Shown: positions 37,820-47,111 of the stretch, piece after piece
Layout: the number at the start of each line of letters is the position of its first letter
Position numbering within the stretch: position 1 is the stretch's first letter
NCBI GenBank assembly: GCA_043421945.1
Contig: JBHOGO010000019.1
Coordinates: 1-58,691 of the forward strand
Source: Thaumasiovibrio sp043421945
GTDB taxonomy: Bacteria; Pseudomonadota; Gammaproteobacteria; Enterobacterales; Vibrionaceae
DNA length: 58,691 bases
Reading direction: 5' to 3'
Translations under genes and position numbers: made by a program
The notes under the pieces: generated by a model
The model's database searches: none
The model's input: the letters and a program-made list of their open reading frames with translations, nothing else
What the model was told of the DNA's origin: nothing

Positions 37820-39785
37820 TAGTAAGAGAGAGCATATCATCTAACGTCTCGCGCTCTCCTGCGAGCAGTTCAGAAAAGCCACCCAGTAGCTGACAAGTAT
37901 CAACATGCTGCTGAGTTTCTGTCTTAATGGCACGCATATCAATCATCACCTCATTGTAACGTCGAGGTAGATCTTTCATTACTTGTGTATTTAAGCAATG
38001 CTGCGTGGCGAAGACCTGATTATAACTGCCTCGCTGCTTATCAATCACATACCCATTATTGCCATTTAGGCTAACGATAGAGGTATGCTTGTTACAACGA
38101 GGGATACAGCCCTTGTTGATTTTAATCTTCTTACACCCTGAGCTTTGCTGGAAGAGGCACTGGCGACTGGTCATCAACGTCATCGGGTGAAATATGTTGT
38201 ACATCAACTCGAAATCAGGCGGACAAATGATCTGTTTCATCTGCTTTGCGTTTATTTCGTCAGAGATGAACGCGCCCACACAACCATACTCTTCTTTCAA
38301 ACACTTCAGCGTATAGGAGTTGGTGATATTAAACTGTGGACCAGCAACCCAATCAATAGATAGCGTTGAAGCAGCGAAGCCTACACCACTGTTTTCTGTC
38401 ACGATACGTGCTGGTTTGAGTGTCTCTAAGAGATTAACCGCTGCATCAAAATCATCACCAATGAGAATGGCAGAAAACCAAGGGATGACATGTGGGTACG
38501 CCTTCAATAGCTCGATGACACGTGTACTTTCTCGTGCCAGTCCATCAGGTAAACGGTAATAGATTGCCGTAGTGTCATCATGACCAGCACAGGCTTCGAT
38601 CTCTTTTTCTGACGCCACCATCACGCTTAAACGCGGCGCCGCCAACTGAGTTTCTTTCTCGCCTTCGAGTGTTGGCAACGTGATTTTTTCACCCTGACCT
38701 TTCAGACTACTCGGCTTTGCAGCGGTGACGACATCAAATGCTTTTGTCGCGGCTTCCATCTTTGAGATGACTGCTGTTTTATCATCATAAAGCTGCGTTT
38801 TAATCGCTTTAATTTGCGCAGGGGCAGTCACGCCTTGCTGTCCAATACGATATTGAGCCGCAAAGTCTCTCGGGTTATCAATATACATATCTTGTCCAAC
38901 GTTACCTCGCAAGAATCCATTAGAGAAATCACGATTGAACACGGTGTAAAGCGGGTCAAGATCCGTCAAAAGGGGCTGGTCATTACAATAGCGATCAATT
39001 TGTTGACGCCATTGATCAACAACTTGATAAACATAGTGAGACTTCTTGATACGTCCTTCTACTTTCAGAGAGTAAACACCAGCATCAGCAAGTGCTTCCA
39101 TATCTAAAAAGGCTGAGTTGTCTTTCATGTTCAGCGGAAAATCGCTCCCCGTTGCTGTCGGTTGAAACTGGTCTCGACAAGGTTGACCGCATCGCCCACG
39201 GTTACCTGACGTGCCATTACCAACAGAGCTGGCATAACAAAGGCCAGAGAAACCAATGCAGTACGAACCATGCACGAACACTTCCATCAACACACCGTGT
39301 TGGCGTCCAAATGTCGCCAGCGGTTTTATTTCATCGACACGGAGTTCTCGCGATAGGTTAACGCGACTCACCCCCAGCCCATTGACGAACGAGATCTGTC
39401 CCTTATTGTGGGTATTCATTTGCGTTGAAGCATGGACATCGAGCTGAGGAAAGACGTGTTTGAGTAGGTATGCTAAGCCGATATCTTGAACAATGACGCC
39501 GTCAACCTGAGTATGAGAAAGCTGTGCAAGCAGCCGTGTAACAGCCGCTATTTCACTTTCTAAAATAATCACATTGAGGGTGATAAAGATCTGGCAATCA
39601 TGTTGATGTGCCAGCTCGACAAGGCTATCAAGCACATCAAAAGTAATGTTTGTCGCGCGATTACGAGCATTGAAGCGTTCTAAACCGCAATAGATCGCGT
39701 CTGCACCTGCTGCGATGGCTGCTTTAATAGCGTCAACATCGCCACCTGGCGCCAATAATTCAAATTGCTTACTCGCTTCGCTCAT
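37791..39785 (-). CDS. rlhA: peptidase U32 family protein, RlhA-like 23S rRNA hydroxylase
   Basis: A 664-aa protein from the ATG at 39785 (GGGGAG 8 bases upstream). FELLAPGGDVDAIKAAIAAGADAIYCGL is followed by MEVFVHGSYCIGFSGLCYASS and GNRGRCGQPCRDQF (cysteine cluster of the U32 family), then a long C-terminal region with SRQCLFQQSSGCKK. Size and layout match E. coli RlhA (653 aa), which hydroxylates C2501 of 23S rRNA using a prephenate-derived cofactor. The enzyme identity is from family resemblance. Confidence 0.82.
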   Translation of the reverse strand: MSEASKQFELLAPGGDVDAIKAAIAAGADAIYCGLERFNARNRATNITFDVLDSLVELAHQHDCQIFITLNVIILESEIAAVTRLLAQLSHTQVDGVIVQDIGLAYLLKHVFPQLDVHASTQMNTHNKGQISFVNGLGVSRVNLSRELRVDEIKPLATFGRQHGVLMEVFVHGSYCIGFSGLCYASSVGNGTSGNRGRCGQPCRDQFQPTATGSDFPLNMKDNSAFLDMEALADAGVYSLKVEGRIKKSHYVYQVVDQWRQQIDRYCNDQPLLTDLDPLYTVFNRDFSNGFLRGNVGQDMYIDNPRDFAAQYRIGQQGVTAPAQIKAIKTQLYDDKTAVISKMEAATKAFDVVTAAKPSSLKGQGEKITLPTLEGEKETQLAAPRLSVMVASEKEIEACAGHDDTTAIYYRLPDGLARESTRVIELLKAYPHVIPWFSAILIGDDFDAAVNLLETLKPARIVTENSGVGFAASTLSIDWVAGPQFNITNSYTLKCLKEEYGCVGAFISDEINAKQMKQIICPPDFELMYNIFHPMTLMTSRQCLFQQSSGCKKIKINKGCIPRCNKHTSIVSLNGNNGYVIDKQRGSYNQVFATQHCLNTQVMKDLPRRYNEVMIDMRAIKTETQQHVDTCQLLGGFSELLAGERETLDDMLSLTINRSYLKGL

Positions 39786-39854
39786 TACCACTACTCCCCA
39801 CCATTTCTGAGCGGGGTATTCTATACGGCTAACGGATACAGGTCTAATGGTAAT

Positions 39855-39880
39855 AAGTAGCCTAACAAGAGGCTACTTTT
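39855..39880. terminator. hairpin between chemoreceptor and rlhA
   Basis: AAGTAGCCT aacaag AGGCTACTT followed by TT on the plus strand. On the minus strand it lies 43 bases beyond the chemoreceptor stop. The T tract is weak on either strand. Confidence 0.55.
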
Positions 39881-39921
39881 GAGTGTATACATCATCGAAA
39901 ATAGACAGCACTTCACATCGA

Positions 39922-41559
39922 CTAATAACGATATTGACCCACAATATCACGCAGTGTGTTTACTTGAACTGAGAGTGCTTGCGCTTTCTCGTTCACCAGT
40001 TCTGACGCTTCTGCGCTTTGTTGAGAGATATCCCTTATTTCAATGACACTACGATCCATCTCTTGGGTCGCACTGTGTTGCTCTTCAGTGGCAGCGGCAA
40101 TCTGCAAATTCATGCTATTGACGTCATCGACCTGACTCGCGACTAACGCCAAGCGGTCAACGGTTTTTTTCGCACTATCCACCGTCTGCTGAGCTTCTTG
40201 TTGACTCGTCGACATTTCTGACATGGCTGTATATGCTCGCTTTTGTAGCGCCGTAATAATAGCGTTGATCTCATCGGTTGAACCACTGGTACGCTGGGCT
40301 AAATTACGTACTTCATCAGCCACTACAGCAAAACCTCGTCCACTCTCCCCCGCTCGCGCAGCCTCAATCGCAGCATTTAATGCCAGTAAATTCGTCTGCT
40401 CTGAAATACCACCAATAACCTCAACCACACTCCCTATTCTGTCTGCGTCTTGACGTAGTGTTTCAATGAGACTGGATGTTTGGTCTATTTGTCGCGTTAA
40501 CACTTGAATATCTTCTGATGTTTTTTCCAGTGTCTGCTTGGCATTCTCCACTTCGCTCTTGGCTGCGAGTGTCGCCTCTGAGGTTGAAGACGCGTTACCC
40601 GCCACTTCCTCAACACTTGCAGACATCTCAGTCATGGCTGAGGCAACCGTATCCGCATTATCCAACTGACGACCGATAACAGTACGAACATCACCCGACG
40701 TTTGACTTAGCTGTTGAGAGATAGAGTTAATGAGATCAGAGCTATGATCGATCGTCTGCAAATTATCCTTAAAATGATCCGCTGTAACCTGAACCTCTCT
40801 CGCTAAATCACCAAGCTCATCACGCCGCGATTGCCCTGAGATAGTAATACCTAGCTCCCCATCAGCAAGGCTCTTTACTTTCCGCTGTAAACTCTGAAGT
40901 GGCAAAGTGATATTTCTAGAGATCATAAAACCAATGAACGCAACCAATAGCGCCGTTATACCACTCACGACTAATGCCGCATTCTCACTTTTAGCAGCAG
41001 ACTCGACACTAGAGACATAGAGACTATTTACACGTGATTCCATGTCGACAAACACTTGATTTACTTGACGGCTGAGCAGTGCATACTGAGCCCCTTCACG
41101 TTCGACAACATTAAGGAATGCACCTTCTCGGTAACCTTGCTGAACTTGATCACGGGTATAATTCAGTAGTGCCAAATAAGATTGCCACTCAGCCTTGATG
41201 GCAAAAAAACGATTTTTGGTCTCTGCCGTGGTGTTCGACTCCCACTCTTCAAAGGCCAGATCCAAATTCGCAATCACCGGATCCATATCCGCTTCCACTT
41301 TTTGTTTCATCGTTTCATCAGGGGCTAATACAAGCGCCAACGACAGGGCTCTTAACTCGCCAAGTGGCTCCATAATTGACGCGCTGAGCCAAACAAGCTG
41401 ACTACTATTTTCATTCACGGTTTCCAAGGTGGCATTACTTCTATTTGACTGAATAAAATTCATGACCGTTAAAAATGCGAGCCCTAATAGTGCAGTCATC
41501 ACTAACCCAATAAGCTTTTTACTGATACGAATGTGGCTCAACCAAGTGGAAATATTCAT
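39922..41559 (-). CDS. methyl-accepting chemotaxis protein (4-helix-bundle type)
   Basis: A 545-aa receptor: TM1 about 17-36, a helical periplasmic domain of about 155 residues (four-helix-bundle MCP type, LEPLGELRALSLAL and so on), TM2 about 195-214, HAMP 215-267 and a signalling domain with the hairpin tip EQTNLLALNAAIEAARAGE (387-405). There is no CheR-tethering pentapeptide at the C-terminus. It begins 21 bases after the stop of a substrate-binding protein gene and is probably co-transcribed, which suggests that protein delivers a ligand signal. Confidence 0.92.
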   Translation of the reverse strand: MNISTWLSHIRISKKLIGLVMTALLGLAFLTVMNFIQSNRSNATLETVNENSSQLVWLSASIMEPLGELRALSLALVLAPDETMKQKVEADMDPVIANLDLAFEEWESNTTAETKNRFFAIKAEWQSYLALLNYTRDQVQQGYREGAFLNVVEREGAQYALLSRQVNQVFVDMESRVNSLYVSSVESAAKSENAALVVSGITALLVAFIGFMISRNITLPLQSLQRKVKSLADGELGITISGQSRRDELGDLAREVQVTADHFKDNLQTIDHSSDLINSISQQLSQTSGDVRTVIGRQLDNADTVASAMTEMSASVEEVAGNASSTSEATLAAKSEVENAKQTLEKTSEDIQVLTRQIDQTSSLIETLRQDADRIGSVVEVIGGISEQTNLLALNAAIEAARAGESGRGFAVVADEVRNLAQRTSGSTDEINAIITALQKRAYTAMSEMSTSQQEAQQTVDSAKKTVDRLALVASQVDDVNSMNLQIAAATEEQHSATQEMDRSVIEIRDISQQSAEASELVNEKAQALSVQVNTLRDIVGQYRY

Positions 41560-41580
41560 GATGTACTTTCCTTATCCCAT

Positions 41581-43260
41581 TTAAATCCGTGTAATATTGA
41601 GTGGTTTGGTGCGTTCACTTGGCAGGCTCCCTTCCCGTACTGACCAGTGATAGGTACTTATTTTCAAATCCCAGAGAGGACTGGTCGCCATAGGGTATGG
41701 CAGGTAATGCACTTCCTTATTTGCTGCCAGTACTTGATTCGGCGCAGGAACAAATAACATGTAACCCTGCTCGTAGACATGCGTCATGATTTTTCGACTC
41801 AGAGAAAGATACTCATCACTGCCCGCGCTCTCCGCAAACAATGCGTCAATGTATTGGTCTAGCTGAGAGTCTGGCATTATTGTGCTCCAGACACTGCTGG
41901 TACGATAAACTAAGAAAACACTCCACGGGTGATTAAAGTACCAGTCGTCCATCCCCCATACGAGCATGTCCCACTCTTTGCTGTTTTGCATTTGATTCGT
42001 CGTTAGTAGCTGAGCAAAAATGTCTTTTTCACTATCAGTAATTTCAATATCAAGTTCGACGCCCACTCTCCCTAATTGATAGGCAAGGCCTCGCCATAAC
42101 CACATGAAACTACGCTGGGTATAAACCTTAAGGACTAACCCGTCCAAAATAGCTTTAAGCTCAGCTTGATTAGCGGGATCTTGTGGGTCATTGCTGGCCG
42201 AGTAAGGCTGTAACACTGACGACAATTCATCAAAACGAGGGAAATTCGGTGAGGAATTTGTTGCTTTCGGGATCCCTTCGTCCATGTATACAAAAGACAA
42301 TAAATGCGCTTGGTGTATCGCTCGATTCAATGCGACTCTCACCTTTTGATCTTGTAGTGCTCGGTTCCCGTTACGTAAGTTAAAATGAATAGCAAAGTTA
42401 TTGTTACTTTCTCCTGCAATCACCTTACTGTGCTTTGAACGCATTGTTTGGATTTTGTCATGAAAGGGGATTGGCGAGATATCGAGTGAGCCTTCACTAC
42501 TTTGCACATCGGATATCGCTTGATGACTGTCTAGTTCCGTATAAACCGTAATCGTCTCAACATGAGGCTCGTCGGGACGCCAATAATAGGGGTTGGCTTT
42601 CAGTACAATTTTAGGTGTTTGTCGGTCCCCTTCTACATATCCTTCAACGAGCTGGTAAGGCCCTAAACCATAAGGGCCAGCCTCTGCCAAATTCGGACAT
42701 GTCGCTTTGCCATTCCAGCCATACTTTGCCAAATAGGCGTCACTATAGAAGTGAAGCCAAAGTAAATCATTGATGAGTTGGCCATAGCGTTCCTTAAGAA
42801 AGAGACGAACGCTATGCGTGCCACTGACAGTTGCGCCCAGCAAAGTATCGTGAAGCTTAGAGAACAAGAAAGGTTGCTGTTTGAACGCATTGATATTGTC
42901 GACAACAGATTGGGCTGTAAACTGACTGCCATCTTGAAACTGAATTCCTTCTCGCAATGTGATGTCATAAACCGTATCGCTAACAGCAACGATATCAGTC
43001 GCCATATCATAGTCCCAACCTCTCGCATTACGTGAAGGACGTAGCAATCCTGCATTGATAGCATGAGAAGTATATATATACGGTAAGTTGGGTATATAAA
43101 GCTTCACATGAGAGCCCTCTTTAAGGCGCGGCGCAAGTTGAGTGGCAATATCATCATCTTTCAGTATCAGCGGGGCCGTATTGGCTGCGCTTGGCAATGC
43201 CACATAGCTTCCTAGTAGCGTCACGGTTTTTAACCAATCACGACGCGTCACATCACTCAT
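41581..43260 (-). CDS. ABC-type solute-binding protein (family 5), Tat-like signal
   Basis: A 559-aa extracytoplasmic solute-binding protein. The start MSDVTRRDWLKTVTLLGSY contains a twin-arginine motif (TRRDWLK). SBP family 5 landmarks: VYDITLREGIQFQDGSQFTA, GLGPYQLVEGYV, PKIVLKANPYYW and VRVALNRAIHQAHLL. Family 5 proteins bind peptides, nickel or sugars, but no permease or ATPase genes are nearby. Instead a chemoreceptor follows directly, so the protein may serve chemotaxis rather than, or as well as, uptake. Confidence 0.85.
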   Translation of the reverse strand: MSDVTRRDWLKTVTLLGSYVALPSAANTAPLILKDDDIATQLAPRLKEGSHVKLYIPNLPYIYTSHAINAGLLRPSRNARGWDYDMATDIVAVSDTVYDITLREGIQFQDGSQFTAQSVVDNINAFKQQPFLFSKLHDTLLGATVSGTHSVRLFLKERYGQLINDLLWLHFYSDAYLAKYGWNGKATCPNLAEAGPYGLGPYQLVEGYVEGDRQTPKIVLKANPYYWRPDEPHVETITVYTELDSHQAISDVQSSEGSLDISPIPFHDKIQTMRSKHSKVIAGESNNNFAIHFNLRNGNRALQDQKVRVALNRAIHQAHLLSFVYMDEGIPKATNSSPNFPRFDELSSVLQPYSASNDPQDPANQAELKAILDGLVLKVYTQRSFMWLWRGLAYQLGRVGVELDIEITDSEKDIFAQLLTTNQMQNSKEWDMLVWGMDDWYFNHPWSVFLVYRTSSVWSTIMPDSQLDQYIDALFAESAGSDEYLSLSRKIMTHVYEQGYMLFVPAPNQVLAANKEVHYLPYPMATSPLWDLKISTYHWSVREGSLPSERTKPLNITRI

Positions 43261-43870
43261 CTAACACTCCCTTTAAGAAACCAGCGATTCATTCGCCTAA
43301 GCCGAATTAAAAACAAAACAGGCAAAGATAACTAGAATGATAGGCATGAACCATATGTTGATCAATGAAACATAAGGCATATAAATAATTAATATCCTTA
43401 ACCTTTAGTTTTGTATGGTCATTAACAGACGTAAATTCGTTCAATCCAGCAAGAACCAGTAAGTACGTCTAAGAAATGGATGTATATACCGTTTTAGTAG
43501 CATGGAGATCAGACCAGTAAGTGATTTTTGGAGCGTAGCCCACTACGCATGAGGTAAGTCTTTGTAAGAATGCTGGTTGCAAATCAAACAATGACACTTT
43601 TTTGGGCGCACAATTGACTACAACGCATACAAATAATCGATTTAACAAAAAAAATTAAGAAAAAAGTATACATCTCCCAGAAATGCTGTAATCTCTGCCT
43701 TGCTCTGGTGTTCAGGGTTCTTAGTGAGAAAGTAAAAGTAAAGCTCTCAGATACATTTTCGTTACTGTTTTTGTCCTTAGTGTTTCCCTTAGCTTCATAG
43801 TCACGTTAATAGTTAACTCTTGACACACTGCAATTCTATATTTTTTAACGCTTAATATAAGGGACAAATT
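43261..43870. other. intergenic region upstream of the solute-binding protein and cspA
   Basis: 610 bases without a supported gene. The left part must hold the promoter of the solute-binding-protein/chemoreceptor operon. The right part probably holds a long leader of the cold-shock gene, as is usual for cspA. AT-rich tracts occur around 43640-43670. No clear hairpin or promoter was confidently identified. Confidence 0.5.
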
Positions 43871-44080
43871 ATGTCTACTACTACTGGCACAGTAAAATGG
43901 TTTAACGAAGAGAAAGGTTTCGGATTCATTACTCAAGATAACGGCGGCGCTGACGTATTCGTTCACTTCCGTGCTATCGCATCTGAAGGCTTCAAAACTC
44001 TAGCGGAAGGTCAAAAAGTATCTTTCACTGTTGAGCAAGGCCAAAAAGGTCTTCAAGCTGCAAACGTTGTAGCTATCTAA
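43871..44080 (+). CDS. cold-shock protein (CspA family)
   Basis: A 69-aa single cold-shock domain: TGTVKWFNEEKGFGFITQDNG with the RNP1 motif KGFGFI, and DVFVHFRAI with RNP2 VFVHF. It is an RNA chaperone that melts mRNA structure, typically induced in the cold. AAGGGA precedes the ATG. It is monocistronic, with a strong terminator after the stop. Which of the several Vibrionaceae Csp paralogues it is cannot be said. Confidence 0.95.
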   Translation: MSTTTGTVKWFNEEKGFGFITQDNGGADVFVHFRAIASEGFKTLAEGQKVSFTVEQGQKGLQAANVVAI

Positions 44081-44105
44081 TTTTAGACTCTGTCTAAAAT
44101 ATAAA

Positions 44106-44130
44106 ATGCTGGCCAAGGCCAGCATTTTTT
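44106..44130 (+). terminator. intrinsic terminator of the cold-shock gene
   Basis: ATGCTGGCC aa GGCCAGCAT followed by TTTTT, 26 bases after the stop. Confidence 0.93.
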
Positions 44131-44451
44131 GTATCTGCTATTCCTCTTCTCGACAACTTGTTGCTTCCCCTACACTCGTCAAACGCAGACTAAAACCACT
44201 TAACTTCGCTTCGCCTGCTCTGAAAATTTATCGTCACATCAAATCTGACGTAATCTAGCTGTTACTACTTCCCCCTAGCCACCATCATAACGACAAATAT
44301 CGCCGTTTATTCATCACAGCCCTTCATATCAGTTAGACCATAAACCTCCCAGTTCGAGCTTTTTAGACTTTTTCGACCAGCAATGCGTTTGTCATTGTAT
44401 AAAGTCAGACATTCTTGCTAAAGTTTCTTTTTTTCCGCCAAGGAAGCACCC
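44131..44451. other. intergenic region, nothing recognised
   Basis: About 320 bases of AT-rich DNA between the cold-shock terminator and the hydrolase gene. It must include the hydrolase promoter. An AAGGAAG ribosome-binding site lies at 44439-44445. No RNA gene or repeat is seen. Confidence 0.4.
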
Positions 44452-45741
44452 ATGCAAGCCTCATTCATCGATGGTGATTTACTCTACCGACAACACACTT
44501 TTCAACTGCCTCTCGACTATTCAGATTCAGCAAACAGTACCATTCAAATTTTCGCAAGAGAAATTGTCGATCTACACCGCGACTCAGAAGCGTTGCCGTG
44601 GCTCGTTTACTTTCAGGGTGGCCCTGGCTTTCCCTCTCCGAGACCCGATGCTCGTAGTGGATGGCTTAAACGCGCATTAACCCAACATCGCGTCTTGTTA
44701 CTCGATCAAAGGGGGACGGGCAATAGCTCACCAATTACGATACAAACGCTGGATGGTTTCACACCGCAGCAGCAAGCTGACTATCTAAGTCACTTTCGAG
44801 CAGACAATATCATCAATGATGCTGAAGCCATTAGAGAGCAGCTGAATATTAAACAGTGGTCGACATTAGGGCAAAGTTTTGGTGGTTTCTGTACACTGAC
44901 TTACCTCTCTAAGGCACCAAACAGCTTAACGCGTTCGTATATCACTGGTGGTGTACCATCGATTCACCGTCATGCTGATGACGTCTATCAAGCGACATAT
45001 CGACGTGTTGAAGACAAGAACAACGCCTTCTTTGCTCAATTTCCTGCCGCACAACAGCAGTGTAAGAAAATTGCAGATTACCTGCTAAGTCATGATGTTA
45101 AGCTCCCTAACGGGCAGCGCTTTACTGTTGAGCAATTTCAAATGATCGGCATTAATCTTGGCCGCAGTCATGCTCATCTTCCAATGTATTACTTGCTGGA
45201 AAGTGCTTTTATTCAACAAGGTGAGAATGAAGTTCTAAGCTATACCTTCTTGAATGCGATGCTCGCTGAGCAAACTTACCAAACGAATCCTATCTACGCG
45301 ATTTTGCACGAAGTTATCTATAACCAAAATACGGCTTCTCGTTGGTCTGCACATCGAACTCGCCCAGACGCTTTTAACTACAAGCCTGAGAAGCCATTCC
45401 TCTTTACGGGCGAGATGGTTTACCCATGGATGTTTGAACAAATGGAGCAATTAAAACCACTGCAAGCTGCAGCTGAGCTTTTAGCAGCTAAAGATGACTG
45501 GCCTGCACTCTACGACGCCGATACACTTCGTCAAAACAGTGTACCTGTCAGCTGTGCAGCCTATGCCGAAGATATGTATGTGGAACTGAGGTTAAGCCAA
45601 GAGACACTCCGAGATATCCCGAACAGCAAAGCTTGGATAACCAATGAATATGAACATAACGGCTTACGAGAAGACGGGGAACGGATTCTCGATAAACTCA
45701 TCACGATGGGTGAAGCAATAGCAAACTTACCGAAATCATAA
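44452..45741 (+). CDS. alpha/beta hydrolase, prolyl-aminopeptidase-like (S33)
   Basis: A 429-aa protein. YFQGGPGFPSPRP is the oxyanion GGPG loop, and VLLLDQRGTGNSSPI is typical of proline iminopeptidases. The nucleophile elbow is GQSFGG (Ser about residue 143), and the catalytic His is in YEHNGLREDGERIL near the C-terminus. The long cap domain fits the larger S33 subgroup. It probably removes N-terminal proline from peptides; it is cytoplasmic with no signal peptide. Confidence 0.87.
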   Translation: MQASFIDGDLLYRQHTFQLPLDYSDSANSTIQIFAREIVDLHRDSEALPWLVYFQGGPGFPSPRPDARSGWLKRALTQHRVLLLDQRGTGNSSPITIQTLDGFTPQQQADYLSHFRADNIINDAEAIREQLNIKQWSTLGQSFGGFCTLTYLSKAPNSLTRSYITGGVPSIHRHADDVYQATYRRVEDKNNAFFAQFPAAQQQCKKIADYLLSHDVKLPNGQRFTVEQFQMIGINLGRSHAHLPMYYLLESAFIQQGENEVLSYTFLNAMLAEQTYQTNPIYAILHEVIYNQNTASRWSAHRTRPDAFNYKPEKPFLFTGEMVYPWMFEQMEQLKPLQAAAELLAAKDDWPALYDADTLRQNSVPVSCAAYAEDMYVELRLSQETLRDIPNSKAWITNEYEHNGLREDGERILDKLITMGEAIANLPKS

Positions 45742-46062
45742 GCTTTCATTATACCGACTGAGGTCATTGTTCCTATGAGAGCACTGCCTTTGGTAAAAGC
45801 TTCTCTAGAGATAGTTCTTTGCGGAATCGTCGCTGCAACACAACGAAACGAAGCAACGAAGCAACGAAGCGCAACCACTCATATACTGATTGAGAAATCA
45901 GTATATGAGTAGCTCACTGAAATCTCACAATCCATTGAGACATCACATAATGAGATGATTTCCCTGCAACACCAATAAGCACTTCGTTTTATATGCAGAT
46001 TTGTATGTATAGTTAGACCGTGATTCATGTCATTCTTTTATTTTGGACACGAAGGCTAGCTT
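45742..46062. other. intergenic region with octamer tandem repeat and 15-bp hairpin
   Basis: A short tandem of CAACGAAG-type units (45838-45870) is followed by the perfect hairpin ACTCATATACTGATT gaga AATCAGTATATGAGT (45877-45910). The hairpin has no T tract. The rest is AT-rich and must hold the promoter of the lipoprotein gene. Confidence 0.6.
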
Positions 46063-46632
46063 ATGCGTATATCTATCTTGATGTTATTCATTGTCACAAT
46101 GCTCACCGCTTGCAACGAGACAAGTGCAGCCAATGAGTCAGTAAACGGGGGGACGACACCTGCGGGTGATGTCCGTACCATCGCCGTGACAGAAACAAGC
46201 GTGTCATACTTCAATTCTGGTTTCAGTGGCGCTTACTTCACTCAATACAGTACGATTGCGTGGGCTTTTGAGCAACAACGTGCAGCCCTTGTGGTCAGTT
46301 ACCCACGTGATGATTCGTTCTCTCCCACAGCAAAACTTTTCCTCTTTGAGGCTGACGTCGATAAAGCGCTTATCACTGGCTGGGTGACATCGTATAACTC
46401 AGATGGGGTATTTCCGGGTAAGGAATTAGAACCGACTGACAAGATCGATTTAACTATCTCGCACGATGTAGATTCCTCCGGGGAGAGCCTCATGCATGAC
46501 GATTATGGTGCTTATGATCGCTATGAAGTGACCTTTACTGTCGATGAAGCTTCACAAAATGAAAAATTTTCCCTAACTGGATTTACAGGCACTTCTCACA
46601 TTTCCATTTTTCTCGAGTTTCCTGAAGACTAG
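46063..46632 (+). CDS. lipoprotein of unknown function
   Basis: A 189-aa protein with a lipoprotein signal (MRISILMLFIVTMLTAC, lipid-modified Cys17). The mature part is beta-rich and acidic (FNSGFSGAYFTQYSTIAWAF, AKLFLFEADVDKALITGWV, YEVTFTVDEASQ) and free of further cysteines. No family recognised. It is monocistronic with its own terminator. Confidence 0.7.
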   Translation: MRISILMLFIVTMLTACNETSAANESVNGGTTPAGDVRTIAVTETSVSYFNSGFSGAYFTQYSTIAWAFEQQRAALVVSYPRDDSFSPTAKLFLFEADVDKALITGWVTSYNSDGVFPGKELEPTDKIDLTISHDVDSSGESLMHDDYGAYDRYEVTFTVDEASQNEKFSLTGFTGTSHISIFLEFPED

Positions 46633-46709
46633 CCACTCCGAAGACTAGCTATTCCGAACTGACCATTCGGAAGGCTTAGGCTTTACAATTTAGCAGCAAC
46701 AAAAACGTA

Positions 46710-46735
46710 AAAAGAGAAGCCTAAGCTTCTCTTTT
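46710..46735 (+). terminator. intrinsic terminator of the lipoprotein gene
   Basis: AAAAGAGAAGC ctaa GCTTCTCTTTT, an 11-bp stem whose right arm ends in T4, 78 bases after the stop. Confidence 0.85.
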
Positions 46736-47111
46736 GTATATTCATCAACCTGCGATGCTGTATTATCTTACGACTTCAAATAGCAGCGCTGTTTTATATC
46801 TATTTTTACGCAGTCTGTGGCTTTTTCTGGAACAAGCCAGCAAGGTTAAATTTATGTTCCAGTGAGAACTTTCCGCCGCCTTGTTCAAGACCCCAAACTT
46901 TTGCCATTGAACTGCCCTAACTAAACTCGAGGCTTTCATTTGTGACGTAGACTGAGCAAACGAGGAAGCTTGACGCTATTAATTAGCGACTGATGCACGC
47001 TAATAGTGAAATTCTAGTGGCGACGCCATGCTTCATGATAGAATGCCGCGCATTAAAGCGGCATCGTATCTATAGTGATGTCGTCCCCTGATTTTCTACT
47101 TGAGATACCGA
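46736..47111. other. leader/intergenic region upstream of the RNA helicase
   Basis: 376 bases with no supported gene. A hairpin ATGCCGC gcattaaa GCGGCAT (47050-47071) lies 40 bases before the helicase start and could be a leader element. The rest is unremarkable. Confidence 0.45.
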
